Shown: positions 17,086-23,401 of the stretch, piece after piece | Position numbering within the stretch: position 1 is the first letter of the stretch | Layout: each line of letters begins with the position of its first letter | Source of the DNA: CAZJUO01 sp964549245 | GTDB lineage: Bacteria > Patescibacteriota > Patescibacteriia > UBA10025 > JAHIVO01 | Length of the DNA: 33,413 bases | Direction: 5' to 3' | Assembly (NCBI GenBank): GCA_964549245.1 | Contig: CAZJUO010000005.1 | Location: 1-33,413 of the forward strand | Position numbers and translations under genes: made by a program | The notes under the pieces: model-generated | Told to the model about the DNA's origin: nothing | The model's database searches: none | What the model saw: the letters and a program-made list of their open reading frames with translations, nothing else

Positions 17086-17115
17086 ATTGTACCGTGCGGT
17101 ATTTTTTTTGTCCAA
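17086..17115 (-). promoter_or_regulatory. Probable promoter of the trxA-trxB-aminotransferase-gdh operon
   Basis: The minus strand reads TTGGAC, an 18-base spacer, then TACAAT, with the start about 28 bases before the trxA ATG. It lies just after the terminator of the preceding unit. Confidence 0.5.
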
Positions 17116-17131
17116 TCGTGCATTGTGGCAT

Positions 17132-17161
17132 AAAAAAGCCGAAGTTTTATGAACTCCGGCT
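17132..17161 (-). terminator. Intrinsic terminator of the 17183-17512 gene
   Basis: A nine-base-pair stem (17137-17145 with 17153-17161, one mismatch) is followed by six T on the minus strand. Confidence 0.85.
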
Positions 17162-17182
17162 ACCTAGTATTATAATACTCTG

Positions 17183-17512
17183 CTATATGATACGGCAGTG
17201 CATTCCAGTGAAGAAATAAACCGCATCTTGATTTGACGGAATGATATAAAGCTCGTCTCCTGCTTGGGCGCGGTAGGAAAACTGACCAGGTGGATAAAAA
17301 GTCTTTTCCTTATCGCCACTCAAAAGGTAAGCGCTTACCCTGCCCTCGGGCATGGAGCTGTCGCCATACTGCTCCCTCAAATACTTAAGTATTTTTTTTA
17401 AACTCCAACCTATACAGTCAATGTCGATTATTGTTTCGGCTACCTCTCTGCTCTTCGCGTCATGGACTATATGGACGGCTACTCCAATTTTCCCAGTTTT
17501 TACTTTTACCAT
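17183..17512 (-). CDS. Small orphan protein, possibly beta-grasp-like
   Basis: A 109-residue protein of unknown function. The start at 17512 (MVKVKTGKIGVAVHIV) is chosen because AAGGAGG lies just upstream; the open frame extends 18 more codons without a ribosome-binding site. Predicted alternating beta strands surround one helix (SLKKILKYLREQYG), and a late segment (YRAQAGDELYIIPSNQDAVYF) reads like the edge of a small beta-grasp or barrel domain. No catalytic motif is visible. It stands alone, with a terminator at 17132-17161. Confidence 0.7.
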   Translation of the reverse strand: MVKVKTGKIGVAVHIVHDAKSREVAETIIDIDCIGWSLKKILKYLREQYGDSSMPEGRVSAYLLSGDKEKTFYPPGQFSYRAQAGDELYIIPSNQDAVYFFTGMHCRII

Positions 17513-17649
17513 TAGTGCCTCCTTAATCAAACAAAATTTAAAAAGTACTATCAAAAGAGCATGCAATTTAATTCTGTAGAATTATATTTATAGGCCAATG
17601 TATCATCTTCCCCCTTTCATGTCAAGCCAAAGAAGACCAACGGTGGAAT

Positions 17650-17682
17650 ATAATAAAAACCAGCCCCAAAGTGCTGGTTTTA
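17650..17682 (-). terminator. Intrinsic terminator of the 17708-18145 gene
   Basis: An eight-base-pair perfect stem (17657-17664 with 17673-17680) is followed by TTTTTATTAT on the minus strand. Confidence 0.85.
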
Positions 17683-17707
17683 AGTTTGATTTAAATTAAG
17701 GCAATGC

Positions 17708-18145
17708 CTAATTTTCAGATGTGAGGGATAGATTATTACCTGCCTCACTCAATAGTGCCTTGGTAGTAGATATAAATTCCTGGCGTTTTTTCGTGCCGCT
17801 AAAAACTAATAACTTCGTAAAGGTGGTTACCCCCGCCTCCTCCAAGGACTCCCGCTTGAGCCGGCTGGCAGTCAAAGCCACTATCGGCTGATTCTTTTGC
17901 AGCCGCCGAATTCTTTCGACAAACGCCACTACATCCATTCCCTTTTCAGTGCTGCCGGGGCAAACGATAACCATGTCAAAATACTTGCCCTCAATAAAGG
18001 CTTTTTCAAAGAACTGATAAGCCTGATGAAAATTCTGATAAATAACGTAACGGTACTTATCACCAACCAACTTCTTAATTTTCCTAATTGCTTCAAGGTT
18101 AACTTCCACCAACAATATAAAATTATCTCGCCATTTATGCGGCAT
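17708..18145 (-). CDS. Degenerate response-regulator receiver-like protein without the phospho-acceptor aspartate
   Basis: A 145-residue single-domain protein with the alternating strand-helix pattern of a receiver domain. Strand 1 (NFILLVEVN) lacks the acidic pair of true receivers. Strand 3 (YFDMVIVCPG) has cysteine exactly where the phosphorylated aspartate should be, five residues after the conserved pD. Strand 4 (PIVALTAS) keeps the threonine, and the late lysine (FTKLL) is present. It is therefore probably a phosphorylation-independent pseudo-receiver; the family assignment rests on pattern only. ATG at 18145 is preferred over the GTG at 18151 because GAGG lies 5 bases before it. It stands alone. 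Confidence 0.6.
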   Translation of the reverse strand: MPHKWRDNFILLVEVNLEAIRKIKKLVGDKYRYVIYQNFHQAYQFFEKAFIEGKYFDMVIVCPGSTEKGMDVVAFVERIRRLQKNQPIVALTASRLKRESLEEAGVTTFTKLLVFSGTKKRQEFISTTKALLSEAGNNLSLTSEN

Positions 18146-18241
18146 GATCACCTCTCTTTTTTATAACTAAAAAGAACAGTTTTATTGCTGCACTGTATCG
18201 CACCAAAGCAAAACTGTCAATGTAAGTATGGCAATTCTTTT

Positions 18242-19273
18242 TTAGCGGCTATATAATCGTATGAGATCATTAATGCCGAATTTTTCTTTGATTTCCCTGG
18301 CTAACAAATGGTGGGTGGTTAGGGGATATCGCTTCTTTATCAGCTGGCGATTTTTAACCCTGGCCAGAAACAAAGGATGAGGAGCACTTTCCACACCGAC
18401 TAAGGCAAAAAAATCACGGAGCTGGTACAGTTCCTGGGCAATAATCTTTTGCTTTAAAGATTCAAAATCCAAACGGCCAACCTGGGCATACTGATGGCTC
18501 GACTGCGCAATCAATGTTTGGGCTATCTTTTCCATGGTGCTAATTGTGGAAATAGTACGGCCATCCACCAGCAAGGAAAAACGCACCAAATTATCCGCCA
18601 AATCACCGCTAAATTCCGTATGGCAGCCGACAAAGTTGATACGCAGACGTATGTTTTTATAGACAGTACATATCTTTACAGTCTGGTACCTATACTTTTT
18701 GGTATGAGGCCATAGGCTAGTTGGTTTAAGATTGGGAAATTCTCTGATAACTAAAATAGTACGTGATCCGAAAAAACGGCTCACTGGGTAGGGGCCATAG
18801 ACCTCTATGCCATTATCAGTGCACCAATCATTCATCAAACCGTTAACCAAGGTACTGGCACCCAAATAGATTTTCCCCAGCTCACGAGACAGTTCCGGAC
18901 TGCCCTTATGCCATTTTTGTTTTGTAATAAGTCGGGCGATCTCTTGGCTGGAATGGCAAATGTTTTTTTTTCGGCAAAAAATGTCAGTGCGGTTTTTGTA
19001 GCGCAGTATTTTAACAAAAAAATCAAAAATTTCACGCATGGCCCGCTTATCGACAGACGACTTGTCCACAACAATATTGTGGTAATGGCAGACCATAAAG
19101 AAAAGCATCGCTCGAACCGATGATGGATTTGGAAAAGCCGAAACCGCTTTACTAAATGGCATAGGTGATTTATTGAAACGAGCTATCGCTTGATAAATGT
19201 ACTGCAACCATACATCGCTATACAATGGATGGAAGTGATAACAATCCAAAGGATCCATAGTGCGCAAATCCAT
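18242..19273 (-). CDS. Conserved-looking protein of unknown function; true start probably upstream across an A8 run
   Basis: A 343-residue soluble protein, rich in aromatic and basic residues, with many cysteines and histidines (CHYHN, IFCRKKNICHS, NFVGCHTEF) but no recognised motif. The first ATG of the frame is 19273. The frame is open for 22 codons before it with no start codon, and those codons read naturally (KYPKWIDEYFTAARQLLAG). An ATG at 19338, overlapping the stop of the PEP mobile-domain gene (ATGA), would be in frame if the adjacent run of eight A were nine. The real N-terminus is thus likely MKKKYPKW..., reached by slippage or hidden by an indel. Translational coupling to the upstream gene is implied. 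Confidence 0.65.
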   Translation of the reverse strand: MDLRTMDPLDCYHFHPLYSDVWLQYIYQAIARFNKSPMPFSKAVSAFPNPSSVRAMLFFMVCHYHNIVVDKSSVDKRAMREIFDFFVKILRYKNRTDIFCRKKNICHSSQEIARLITKQKWHKGSPELSRELGKIYLGASTLVNGLMNDWCTDNGIEVYGPYPVSRFFGSRTILVIREFPNLKPTSLWPHTKKYRYQTVKICTVYKNIRLRINFVGCHTEFSGDLADNLVRFSLLVDGRTISTISTMEKIAQTLIAQSSHQYAQVGRLDFESLKQKIIAQELYQLRDFFALVGVESAPHPLFLARVKNRQLIKKRYPLTTHHLLAREIKEKFGINDLIRLYSR

Positions 19274-19334
19274 GCCGGCTAGTAATTGGCGTGCCGCCGT
19301 GAAATATTCATCAATCCATTTTGGATATTTTTTT

Positions 19335-19664
19335 TCATGCTTTTACGATTTCAATAGTTCCCTTGGTTCCATCTACTCGAATAACCATACCACTTTTTAA
19401 AAACGTAGTTGCTTTTTTTGTATTGACTACGCACGGTATTCCCAACTCTCGTGAAACAATAGAGGGGTGTGAGGTCATGCCGCCGATATCACAAACGATG
19501 GCCCCGGCTTTAGCCATCAGCGGCACCATGGCAGGAGTGGTTACCCGGGTAACTAAAATATCTCCGGAACCAAACTTTACTTTACTAGTATCGGATTTAA
19601 TAATTTTTACTTTTCCCTGAACGCGGCCTGGTGAAACACCGAGCCCCTGCAAGGCGGTTTTCAT
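19335..19664 (-). CDS. Stand-alone PEP-utilising enzyme mobile (phosphohistidine swivelling) domain protein
   Basis: A 109-residue protein equivalent to only the mobile domain of PEP synthase, pyruvate phosphate dikinase and EI-type enzymes. Motifs: GVSPGRVQGKV at the N-terminus, GDILVTRVTTPAMVPLM, and GGMTSHPSIVSRELGIPCVV, which contains the histidine that is phosphorylated in the full enzymes. The ATP- and substrate-binding domains are missing, so it is either a carrier partner of separate subunits or a domain with another job. The start at 19664 lies just 7 bases after a TATAAT, so the mRNA may be leaderless. Its stop overlaps the probable start of the next gene. Confidence 0.85.
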   Translation of the reverse strand: MKTALQGLGVSPGRVQGKVKIIKSDTSKVKFGSGDILVTRVTTPAMVPLMAKAGAIVCDIGGMTSHPSIVSRELGIPCVVNTKKATTFLKSGMVIRVDGTKGTIEIVKA

Positions 19665-19670
19665 ACAGTA

Positions 19671-19700
19671 ATTATATAATAAATCGCTTCCTTTTCCCAA
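19671..19700 (-). promoter_or_regulatory. Candidate promoter giving a leaderless mRNA
   Basis: The minus strand reads TTGGGA, an 18-base spacer, then TATAAT, with the ATG of the PEP mobile-domain gene 7 bases after the -10, at the expected transcription start. No Shine-Dalgarno is present. Confidence 0.5.
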
Positions 19701-19747
19701 TCCGGCAACCAACGTAATGACGATATTTTATTAAATTACATTTTCAA

Positions 19748-19779
19748 AATAAAAACCCGCTGGTATCAAAACCAACGGG
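19748..19779 (-). terminator. Intrinsic terminator of the 19830-20255 gene
   Basis: A nine-base stem with one mismatch (CCCG-x-TGGT pairing with ACCA-x-CGGG, 19756-19779) is followed by TTTTTATTTT on the minus strand. Confidence 0.8.
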
Positions 19780-19829
19780 AATACATTTACCAACATTGAA
19801 AAAACAAATTAAGCAACAAACATCGGTGC

Positions 19830-20255
19830 TTACTGCGATCTGCTTCTTCTGTTCTGACAGATCTTTTTCAGTTTGGCGGCAAACTCTTCGGGCTTTTGTA
19901 TATATCTGCTGATGATAATATCCGCTCCGTTTTTAATCGCCGTTTTTCTACAGCGTTTTTCACGAGCCAGCTTTGACCACAAAATAATAGTAGCGCGAGG
20001 AAATTCTCTCCTCATATACGAAATTGTCCTTGCTAATATTTTAATGGATGGTGTCAGGCTAAGCGAGTCCGTCGGCTCAACAGAACATAAAATAATGTCC
20101 GGGGTTTTTTTCTGTTGATGATAGTGGTCAACCACGTCACTAAGATAACCAAATTTTGGTATATAATATACTTCAAATACACGATCATCCAAAGCTTGTT
20201 GAAGGTATTGCCTTGCAGTATCTTCTTCATCAACGAACGCTACTTGAATTCTCAT
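19830..20255 (-). CDS. Second receiver-like protein lacking the phospho-acceptor aspartate
   Basis: A 141-residue single-domain protein. Strand 1 (IQVAFVDEEDTARQYL) has the acidic cluster of a receiver, but strand 3 reads PDIILCSVEP, with serine at the expected phospho-acceptor position and cysteine next to it. Strand 4 (ATIILWSKLA) has serine for the usual threonine, and GADIIISRYIQKPEEF resembles the usual end with KP. It is probably a pseudo-receiver with a protein-binding role. The start is the second of two adjacent ATGs, 5 bases after AAGGAG; the first is at 20258. It is divergent from the TrmB-type regulator and has its own strong promoter and terminator. Confidence 0.65.
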   Translation of the reverse strand: MRIQVAFVDEEDTARQYLQQALDDRVFEVYYIPKFGYLSDVVDHYHQQKKTPDIILCSVEPTDSLSLTPSIKILARTISYMRREFPRATIILWSKLAREKRCRKTAIKNGADIIISRYIQKPEEFAAKLKKICQNRRSRSQ

Positions 20256-20297
20256 CATAACTCCTTCTTTTTTAAAGTGCTTTTTATGTAACATACC

Positions 20298-20325
20298 AGT
20301 ATACACCAATCTATTTTATTGTCAA
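20298..20325 (-). promoter_or_regulatory. Strong promoter of the receiver-like gene
   Basis: The minus strand reads TTGACA, a 16-base spacer, then TATACT, with the start about 35 bases before the ATG. Confidence 0.7.
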
Positions 20326-20356
20326 TACATTTCGTCATTTTATCTGTGTATAACTA

Positions 20357-20385
20357 TTGACCTTTTATTATGGATATGATACTAT
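20357..20385 (+). promoter_or_regulatory. Promoter of the TrmB-type regulator gene
   Basis: TTGACC, a 17-base spacer, then TACTAT on the plus strand, with the start about 24 bases before the ATG. It is divergent from the promoter at 20298-20325. Confidence 0.6.
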
Positions 20386-20393
20386 TTTTATGT

Positions 20394-20411
20394 TGACGAT
20401 TTTTATCGACA
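20394..20411 (+). promoter_or_regulatory. Inverted repeat, possible operator
   Basis: TGACGAT and ATCGACA, separated by TTTT, form a 7-4-7 imperfect inverted repeat between the predicted transcription start and the ATG of the TrmB-type gene. The position suits autorepression. No direct evidence links it to this regulator. Confidence 0.35.
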
Positions 20412-20415
20412 CTTT

Positions 20416-21162
20416 ATGAATTTAACTACCCAATTACAATCCTTTGGTTTAAATAAAAAACAAGCCAGTGTTTACCTGGCCTGCCTAGAATCGGGCCGTA
20501 CTTCTGTTCAAAACATTTCCAAAAAAACCGGTATTAAGCGTACCAGTGTTTATGACCTGGTTACTGGTCTTATTGAACAAGGATTGATTATCCAAACCAT
20601 CAAAGGAAAAAAAAGATTTTTTGTCGCTGAAGATCCCAAAATAATAAAAAAACGTTTAATGCAAAAACAAAATGAATTTGACGAACTACTTCCTGAACTT
20701 CAATCTCTCTATTCCATTCCCGGCCATAAACCAAAAATAGAATATTATGAAGGCATTGATGGCATTAAACAAGTTTTGGAAAAAACATTAACCAGCAAAG
20801 AAAAAGAACTAAAAAGTATTTTACCTTTAAAAGATTTTCTCGATCTGGTCGGTGAAGAATTTTTTCATCATTACACGCAAAAAAGGATTAAACATGGATA
20901 CACCTTGCGCACTATCCGCCCCATAACTAAGGAAATTGCCAGAGCAGTGAAAAAATACCATTGGGGAACAAATAAAAATCAAAAAAGGGAAGTGCGCCTG
21001 GCGCCAAAGTATTTTCAGTTTTCTATGGCTATGTACTTATTTGATAATAAAGTAATCTTAATGTCTTCAAAAAAAGAAATTTTTGCTTTTATAATAGAAT
21101 CAGATGAATTCGCCTATAATCAAAAGGCGTTATTTGAGGTGTTATGGCAGGCGAGTAAATAA
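20416..21162 (+). CDS. TrmB-family transcriptional regulator
   Basis: A 248-residue regulator. The N-terminal winged helix-turn-helix (residues about 5-70: LNKKQASVYLACLESG, SVQNISKKTGIKRTSVYDLV) is the TrmB-type DNA-binding domain. A basic helical linker (about 75-105) leads to a C-terminal domain beginning KIEYYEGIDGIKQVLE, which in this family often resembles a phospholipase D-like sensory fold. TrmB proteins are common in archaea and also in candidate-phyla bacteria, where targets are mostly unknown. It is transcribed divergently from the receiver-like gene, with an inverted repeat over its own start region. The gene ends at the hairpin 21181-21212. Confidence 0.85.
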   Translation: MNLTTQLQSFGLNKKQASVYLACLESGRTSVQNISKKTGIKRTSVYDLVTGLIEQGLIIQTIKGKKRFFVAEDPKIIKKRLMQKQNEFDELLPELQSLYSIPGHKPKIEYYEGIDGIKQVLEKTLTSKEKELKSILPLKDFLDLVGEEFFHHYTQKRIKHGYTLRTIRPITKEIARAVKKYHWGTNKNQKREVRLAPKYFQFSMAMYLFDNKVILMSSKKEIFAFIIESDEFAYNQKALFEVLWQASK

Positions 21163-21180
21163 TAGAATTCTATTTTATTC

Positions 21181-21213
21181 AAAAACAGCATCTATTTTGG
21201 ATGCTGTTTTTCA
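21181..21213. terminator. Intrinsic terminator after the TrmB-type gene
   Basis: A twelve-base perfect stem (21181-21192 with 21200-21211) has a T-run on the plus strand and an A-run upstream, so it can also stop minus-strand transcripts from the tRNA-Ala gene. Confidence 0.88.
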
Positions 21214-21263
21214 CGAGCAGTGGACCCGAGGTGACTCGTTGCGCCCCCGCCTGCCTCTACCTT

Positions 21264-21337
21264 TGGACCGAAGGGGACTTGAACCCCTGACCTCCTCCAT
21301 GCCATGGAGGCGTTCTAGCCAACTGAACTATCGGCCC
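21264..21337 (-). tRNA. tRNA-Ala (anticodon GGC)
   Basis: A complete cloverleaf on the minus strand: acceptor GGGCCGA pairing with TCGGTCC including the G3-U70 alanine identity pair, D arm GTTC/GAAC, anticodon stem CCTCC/GGAGG with loop ATGGCAT, and T arm AGGGG/CCCCT with TTCAAGT. The discriminator is A. CCA is not encoded. The rest of the 21163-21533 gap holds the terminator and a tRNA fragment. Confidence 0.93.
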
Positions 21338-21340
21338 AAG

Positions 21341-21397
21341 AGCAGAGACGGGCAGTCATGCCATGGAAGCTCTCTACCAGATGAGCTAGAGGCCCCC
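21341..21397 (-). pseudogene. 5' half of a tRNA-Ala(GGC), truncated after the anticodon
   Basis: Reading the minus strand from 21397, the sequence looks like a tRNA: GGGGGC, an AGCTCATCTGGTAGAGAGC D-arm, then CTTCCATGGCATG, which is the 5' anticodon stem, the loop with GGC and one base of the 3' stem. The expected 3' half is absent and the intact tRNA-Ala(GGC) follows directly. The two share CCATGGCATG around the anticodon. Confidence 0.55.
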
Positions 21398-21533
21398 ATG
21401 AGTGACGGGGTAAGATTGAACTGCGGGCCCGGAACTTATAATAATATTTTTAGATTACTAAAATAGTAATAATAGCTTATCACTATTTTTTTTAATATTC
21501 AAGTTCTTATCAGGCTAACTAAAATTTCTGATC

Positions 21534-22205
21534 TTAATACTTATTACCTTTTAGCTTATCAATGATTTCTTTGGCCGCATCCTTACCACCCAAACCGAAC
21601 GCTAAACCTCCAGCTAATGAAAACATTACTACACAACCAGTAAATAATATTTTCAATAAATCTGGTGCAACTTTTAACTGAACCAGCGCAGCTATAAACG
21701 AAAATATAAATATGGCCCATTTAGTTAATGATGCTAGCAGTTTAGAAGAGGCAATATTTGCTGATTGCGTGGCGTTTTTTACAACCCCGTATAATAAATT
21801 AGCTACTAAAATGCCAATAATTATTATCGCAACAGCGGCAATAACACTCGGCAAGTACCCGATCAAACTGTCAAAAAAGACTGATAGCTGCGTCAGGCCA
21901 AGCACATTGACTGCAGAAGCAATAAACACAATCAAAATAAACCAATAAACAATATTAGAAAATAGCAGTGTCATAGTCGTTTTCAAGCCAGCCTTATGCA
22001 GCAATTGGTGCAATCCAATTTTAGCAGCTATCTCCTCAAACCTGATTACACGTAATATTTTCTTGGCAATAATACTAAAAATCCAGGCAAAAATAAAACC
22101 GGCAAATAGCAGTATTATTGCCAGCAATAAGTTTGGTATAAGGGTAACTAAATCAGCCCAAATTTTTTCAAAGGAATTGGTTACAATTTCAGATGTTCCT
22201 GTCAT
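21534..22205 (-). CDS. Small mechanosensitive-channel-like protein with conserved TM helices
   Basis: A 223-residue membrane protein with five or six hydrophobic segments. The segment ending GLAFGLGGKDAAKEIIDKLK is the conserved transmembrane-helix module found repeated in small-conductance mechanosensitive channel relatives (TM_helix family). The soluble beta and alpha/beta domains of a full MscS are missing. Two copies of the helix module appear to be present (about 20-75 and 165-220). It may help relieve osmotic pressure, but channel activity is inferred from family only. The ATG at 22205 is preferred over the GTG at 22214 because AAGGGGG lies 8 bases before it. Confidence 0.75.
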   Translation of the reverse strand: MTGTSEIVTNSFEKIWADLVTLIPNLLLAIILLFAGFIFAWIFSIIAKKILRVIRFEEIAAKIGLHQLLHKAGLKTTMTLLFSNIVYWFILIVFIASAVNVLGLTQLSVFFDSLIGYLPSVIAAVAIIIIGILVANLLYGVVKNATQSANIASSKLLASLTKWAIFIFSFIAALVQLKVAPDLLKILFTGCVVMFSLAGGLAFGLGGKDAAKEIIDKLKGNKY

Positions 22206-22273
22206 TTTTTCCACCCCCTTTCAATTAATTTCTATAGTAATTATAGCATGTTTTAAACCCAAAAATACAAAAA

Positions 22274-22289
22274 TGTTCCACGTGGAACA
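22274..22289. promoter_or_regulatory. parS centromere-like site, copy 1
   Basis: TGTTCCACGTGGAACA is a perfect 16-base palindrome that fits the chromosomal ParB-binding consensus TGTTnCACGTGnAACA at every fixed position. It is intergenic. The window has no parA or parB gene. Confidence 0.85.
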
Positions 22290-22439
22290 TTTTTTATCTT
22301 TGTATTTTAAACACTTCTTCAAAATTACTGATAACCATACTTCTTAGCTGCGCCTAACAATGTTTAACGCTGAATGTTTGCAGGACGAAAGCTGGTATCT
22401 CTCTACAATGCCAATAAGCATATCGCCTGCCATCGACAA

Positions 22440-22510
22440 TGGACCTAGGGAGAATCGAACTCCCGCTCCCGCAATGCGAATGCGGTGTCATACCACTTGA
22501 CTATAGGCCC
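22440..22510 (-). tRNA. tRNA-Ala (anticodon CGC)
   Basis: A cloverleaf on the minus strand: GGGCCTA/TAGGTCC with the G3-U70 pair, D arm GTC/GAC, anticodon stem CCGCA/TGCGG with loop TTCGCAT, and T arm GGGAG/CTCCC with TTCGATT. The discriminator is A; no CCA is encoded. A nine-base inverted repeat (22425-22433 and 22518-22526) closes around both ends of the gene and could pair in the precursor. Confidence 0.92.
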
Positions 22511-22517
22511 ACAGGCT

Positions 22518-22552
22518 ATGGCAGGCAAGTTTATTAATTGAGCTAATGGCCC
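22518..22552 (-). pseudogene. Possible degenerate 5' tRNA fragment
   Basis: On the minus strand from 22552, GGGCCATTAGCTCAATTAATAAAC resembles an acceptor strand plus a decayed D arm, with no 3' half. It sits immediately upstream of tRNA-Ala(CGC), as the other fragment sits upstream of tRNA-Ala(GGC). The stretch from 22553 to 22715 shows nothing else I can identify. Confidence 0.3.
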
Positions 22553-22715
22553 TTACTTCTCCAGAATGGCGCAAATGTAGCCTTATACCCTATTTCTATC
22601 GATCACTAGTTTATATCTGAATTGCTAATGTTACATTAAATCAATGTATTTTAATATATAATTTACCAATATTAATTGTATTAGAGCAATAGTATTACCT
22701 ATTTGACTTGGCCAA

Positions 22716-22787
22716 TGCCCTCGCTAGGAATCGAACCCAGATTTATCCCTTAGGACGGGAGTGTTCTATCCATTGAACTACGAGGGC
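22716..22787 (-). tRNA. tRNA-Arg (anticodon CCU)
   Basis: A cloverleaf on the minus strand: GCCCTCG/CGAGGGC acceptor, D arm GTTC/GAAC, anticodon stem with loop GTCCTAA (one mismatch at 27-43), and T arm CTGGG/CCTAG with TTCGATT. The discriminator is A; no CCA is encoded. It reads AGG codons. Confidence 0.9.
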
Positions 22788-22889
22788 CCGAGCCACAACG
22801 GGCAAATTGCAAATAGTATAAAGAAACGCCTAAACAGCACTTTTTACTTAAACAAGGAAGTTTTTTACGATTTGCTTATTTACACAAAT

Positions 22890-22905
22890 TGTTCCACGTG
22901 GAACA
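22890..22905. promoter_or_regulatory. parS centromere-like site, copy 2
   Basis: A second exact copy of TGTTCCACGTGGAACA, 616 bases from copy 1, on the other side of two tRNA genes. Two perfect copies this close are very unlikely by chance. Confidence 0.87.
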
Positions 22906-23037
22906 AAAATTACCCTATAGGATTGAGTGGTTTTAATAATAAATAGAAAATACTTATTTTTATTACCTTTTTATTATATTAATTATTAATGTACAATTTT
23001 TCTTTGCTAATATTATATCAATATATGTGTCGTATTA

Positions 23038-23277
23038 TTATTGTATAAAATTTGATATAATTTGTTGGGCTAAAGTATCCAAATAGTTCGTTTTTACGTC
23101 TAGATAGGTTAATATGCCCAAAATTAACATTAGTGCGCTGGCCAATACAACCACCTTAATTAAATCACTGTTAAACACCTTGTAATGATTCTCGTCTGTA
23201 CCTTTTTTAATTTCTTTTTGCTCGGTATACTGTTTTAAATGCTCCATTCCCTGCAAGCTTACTTTTTCTTTTTTCAT
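23038..23277 (-). CDS. Small single-pass membrane protein of unknown function
   Basis: A 79-residue protein: a charged N-terminal cytoplasmic stretch (residues 1-40), one transmembrane helix (about 41-60, IKVVVLASALMLILGILTYL) and a short outer tail. It has no recognised motif. The start has no Shine-Dalgarno, but the N-terminus MKKEKVSLQG looks natural. It is divergent from bactofilin. It resembles small hypothetical membrane proteins common in candidate-phyla bacteria. Confidence 0.55.
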   Translation of the reverse strand: MKKEKVSLQGMEHLKQYTEQKEIKKGTDENHYKVFNSDLIKVVVLASALMLILGILTYLDVKTNYLDTLAQQIISNFIQ

Positions 23278-23344
23278 ATGCGTATTTTTAATAATTTCGT
23301 AACTTGAGTTTATCTTATTATGTAAATATAATCAATTTATTTGT

Positions 23345-23373
23345 TTGACAATTAATTATAAAAATACTACAAT
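23345..23373 (+). promoter_or_regulatory. Promoter of the bactofilin operon
   Basis: TTGACA, a 17-base spacer, then TACAAT, with the start about 22 bases before the bactofilin ATG. Confidence 0.75.
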
Positions 23374-23401
23374 AGCTACGACAATTATTAATCTATACTA
23401 T

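Noticed and set aside
16725..17123. The 132-residue form of thioredoxin
   Set aside because: The 24 extra N-terminal residues overlap the probable promoter and have no counterpart in the family.
21398..21440. A third tRNA-like piece next to the tRNA-Ala fragment (GTTCAAT on the minus strand)
   Set aside because: The flanking bases do not form a T stem, so it is probably chance similarity.
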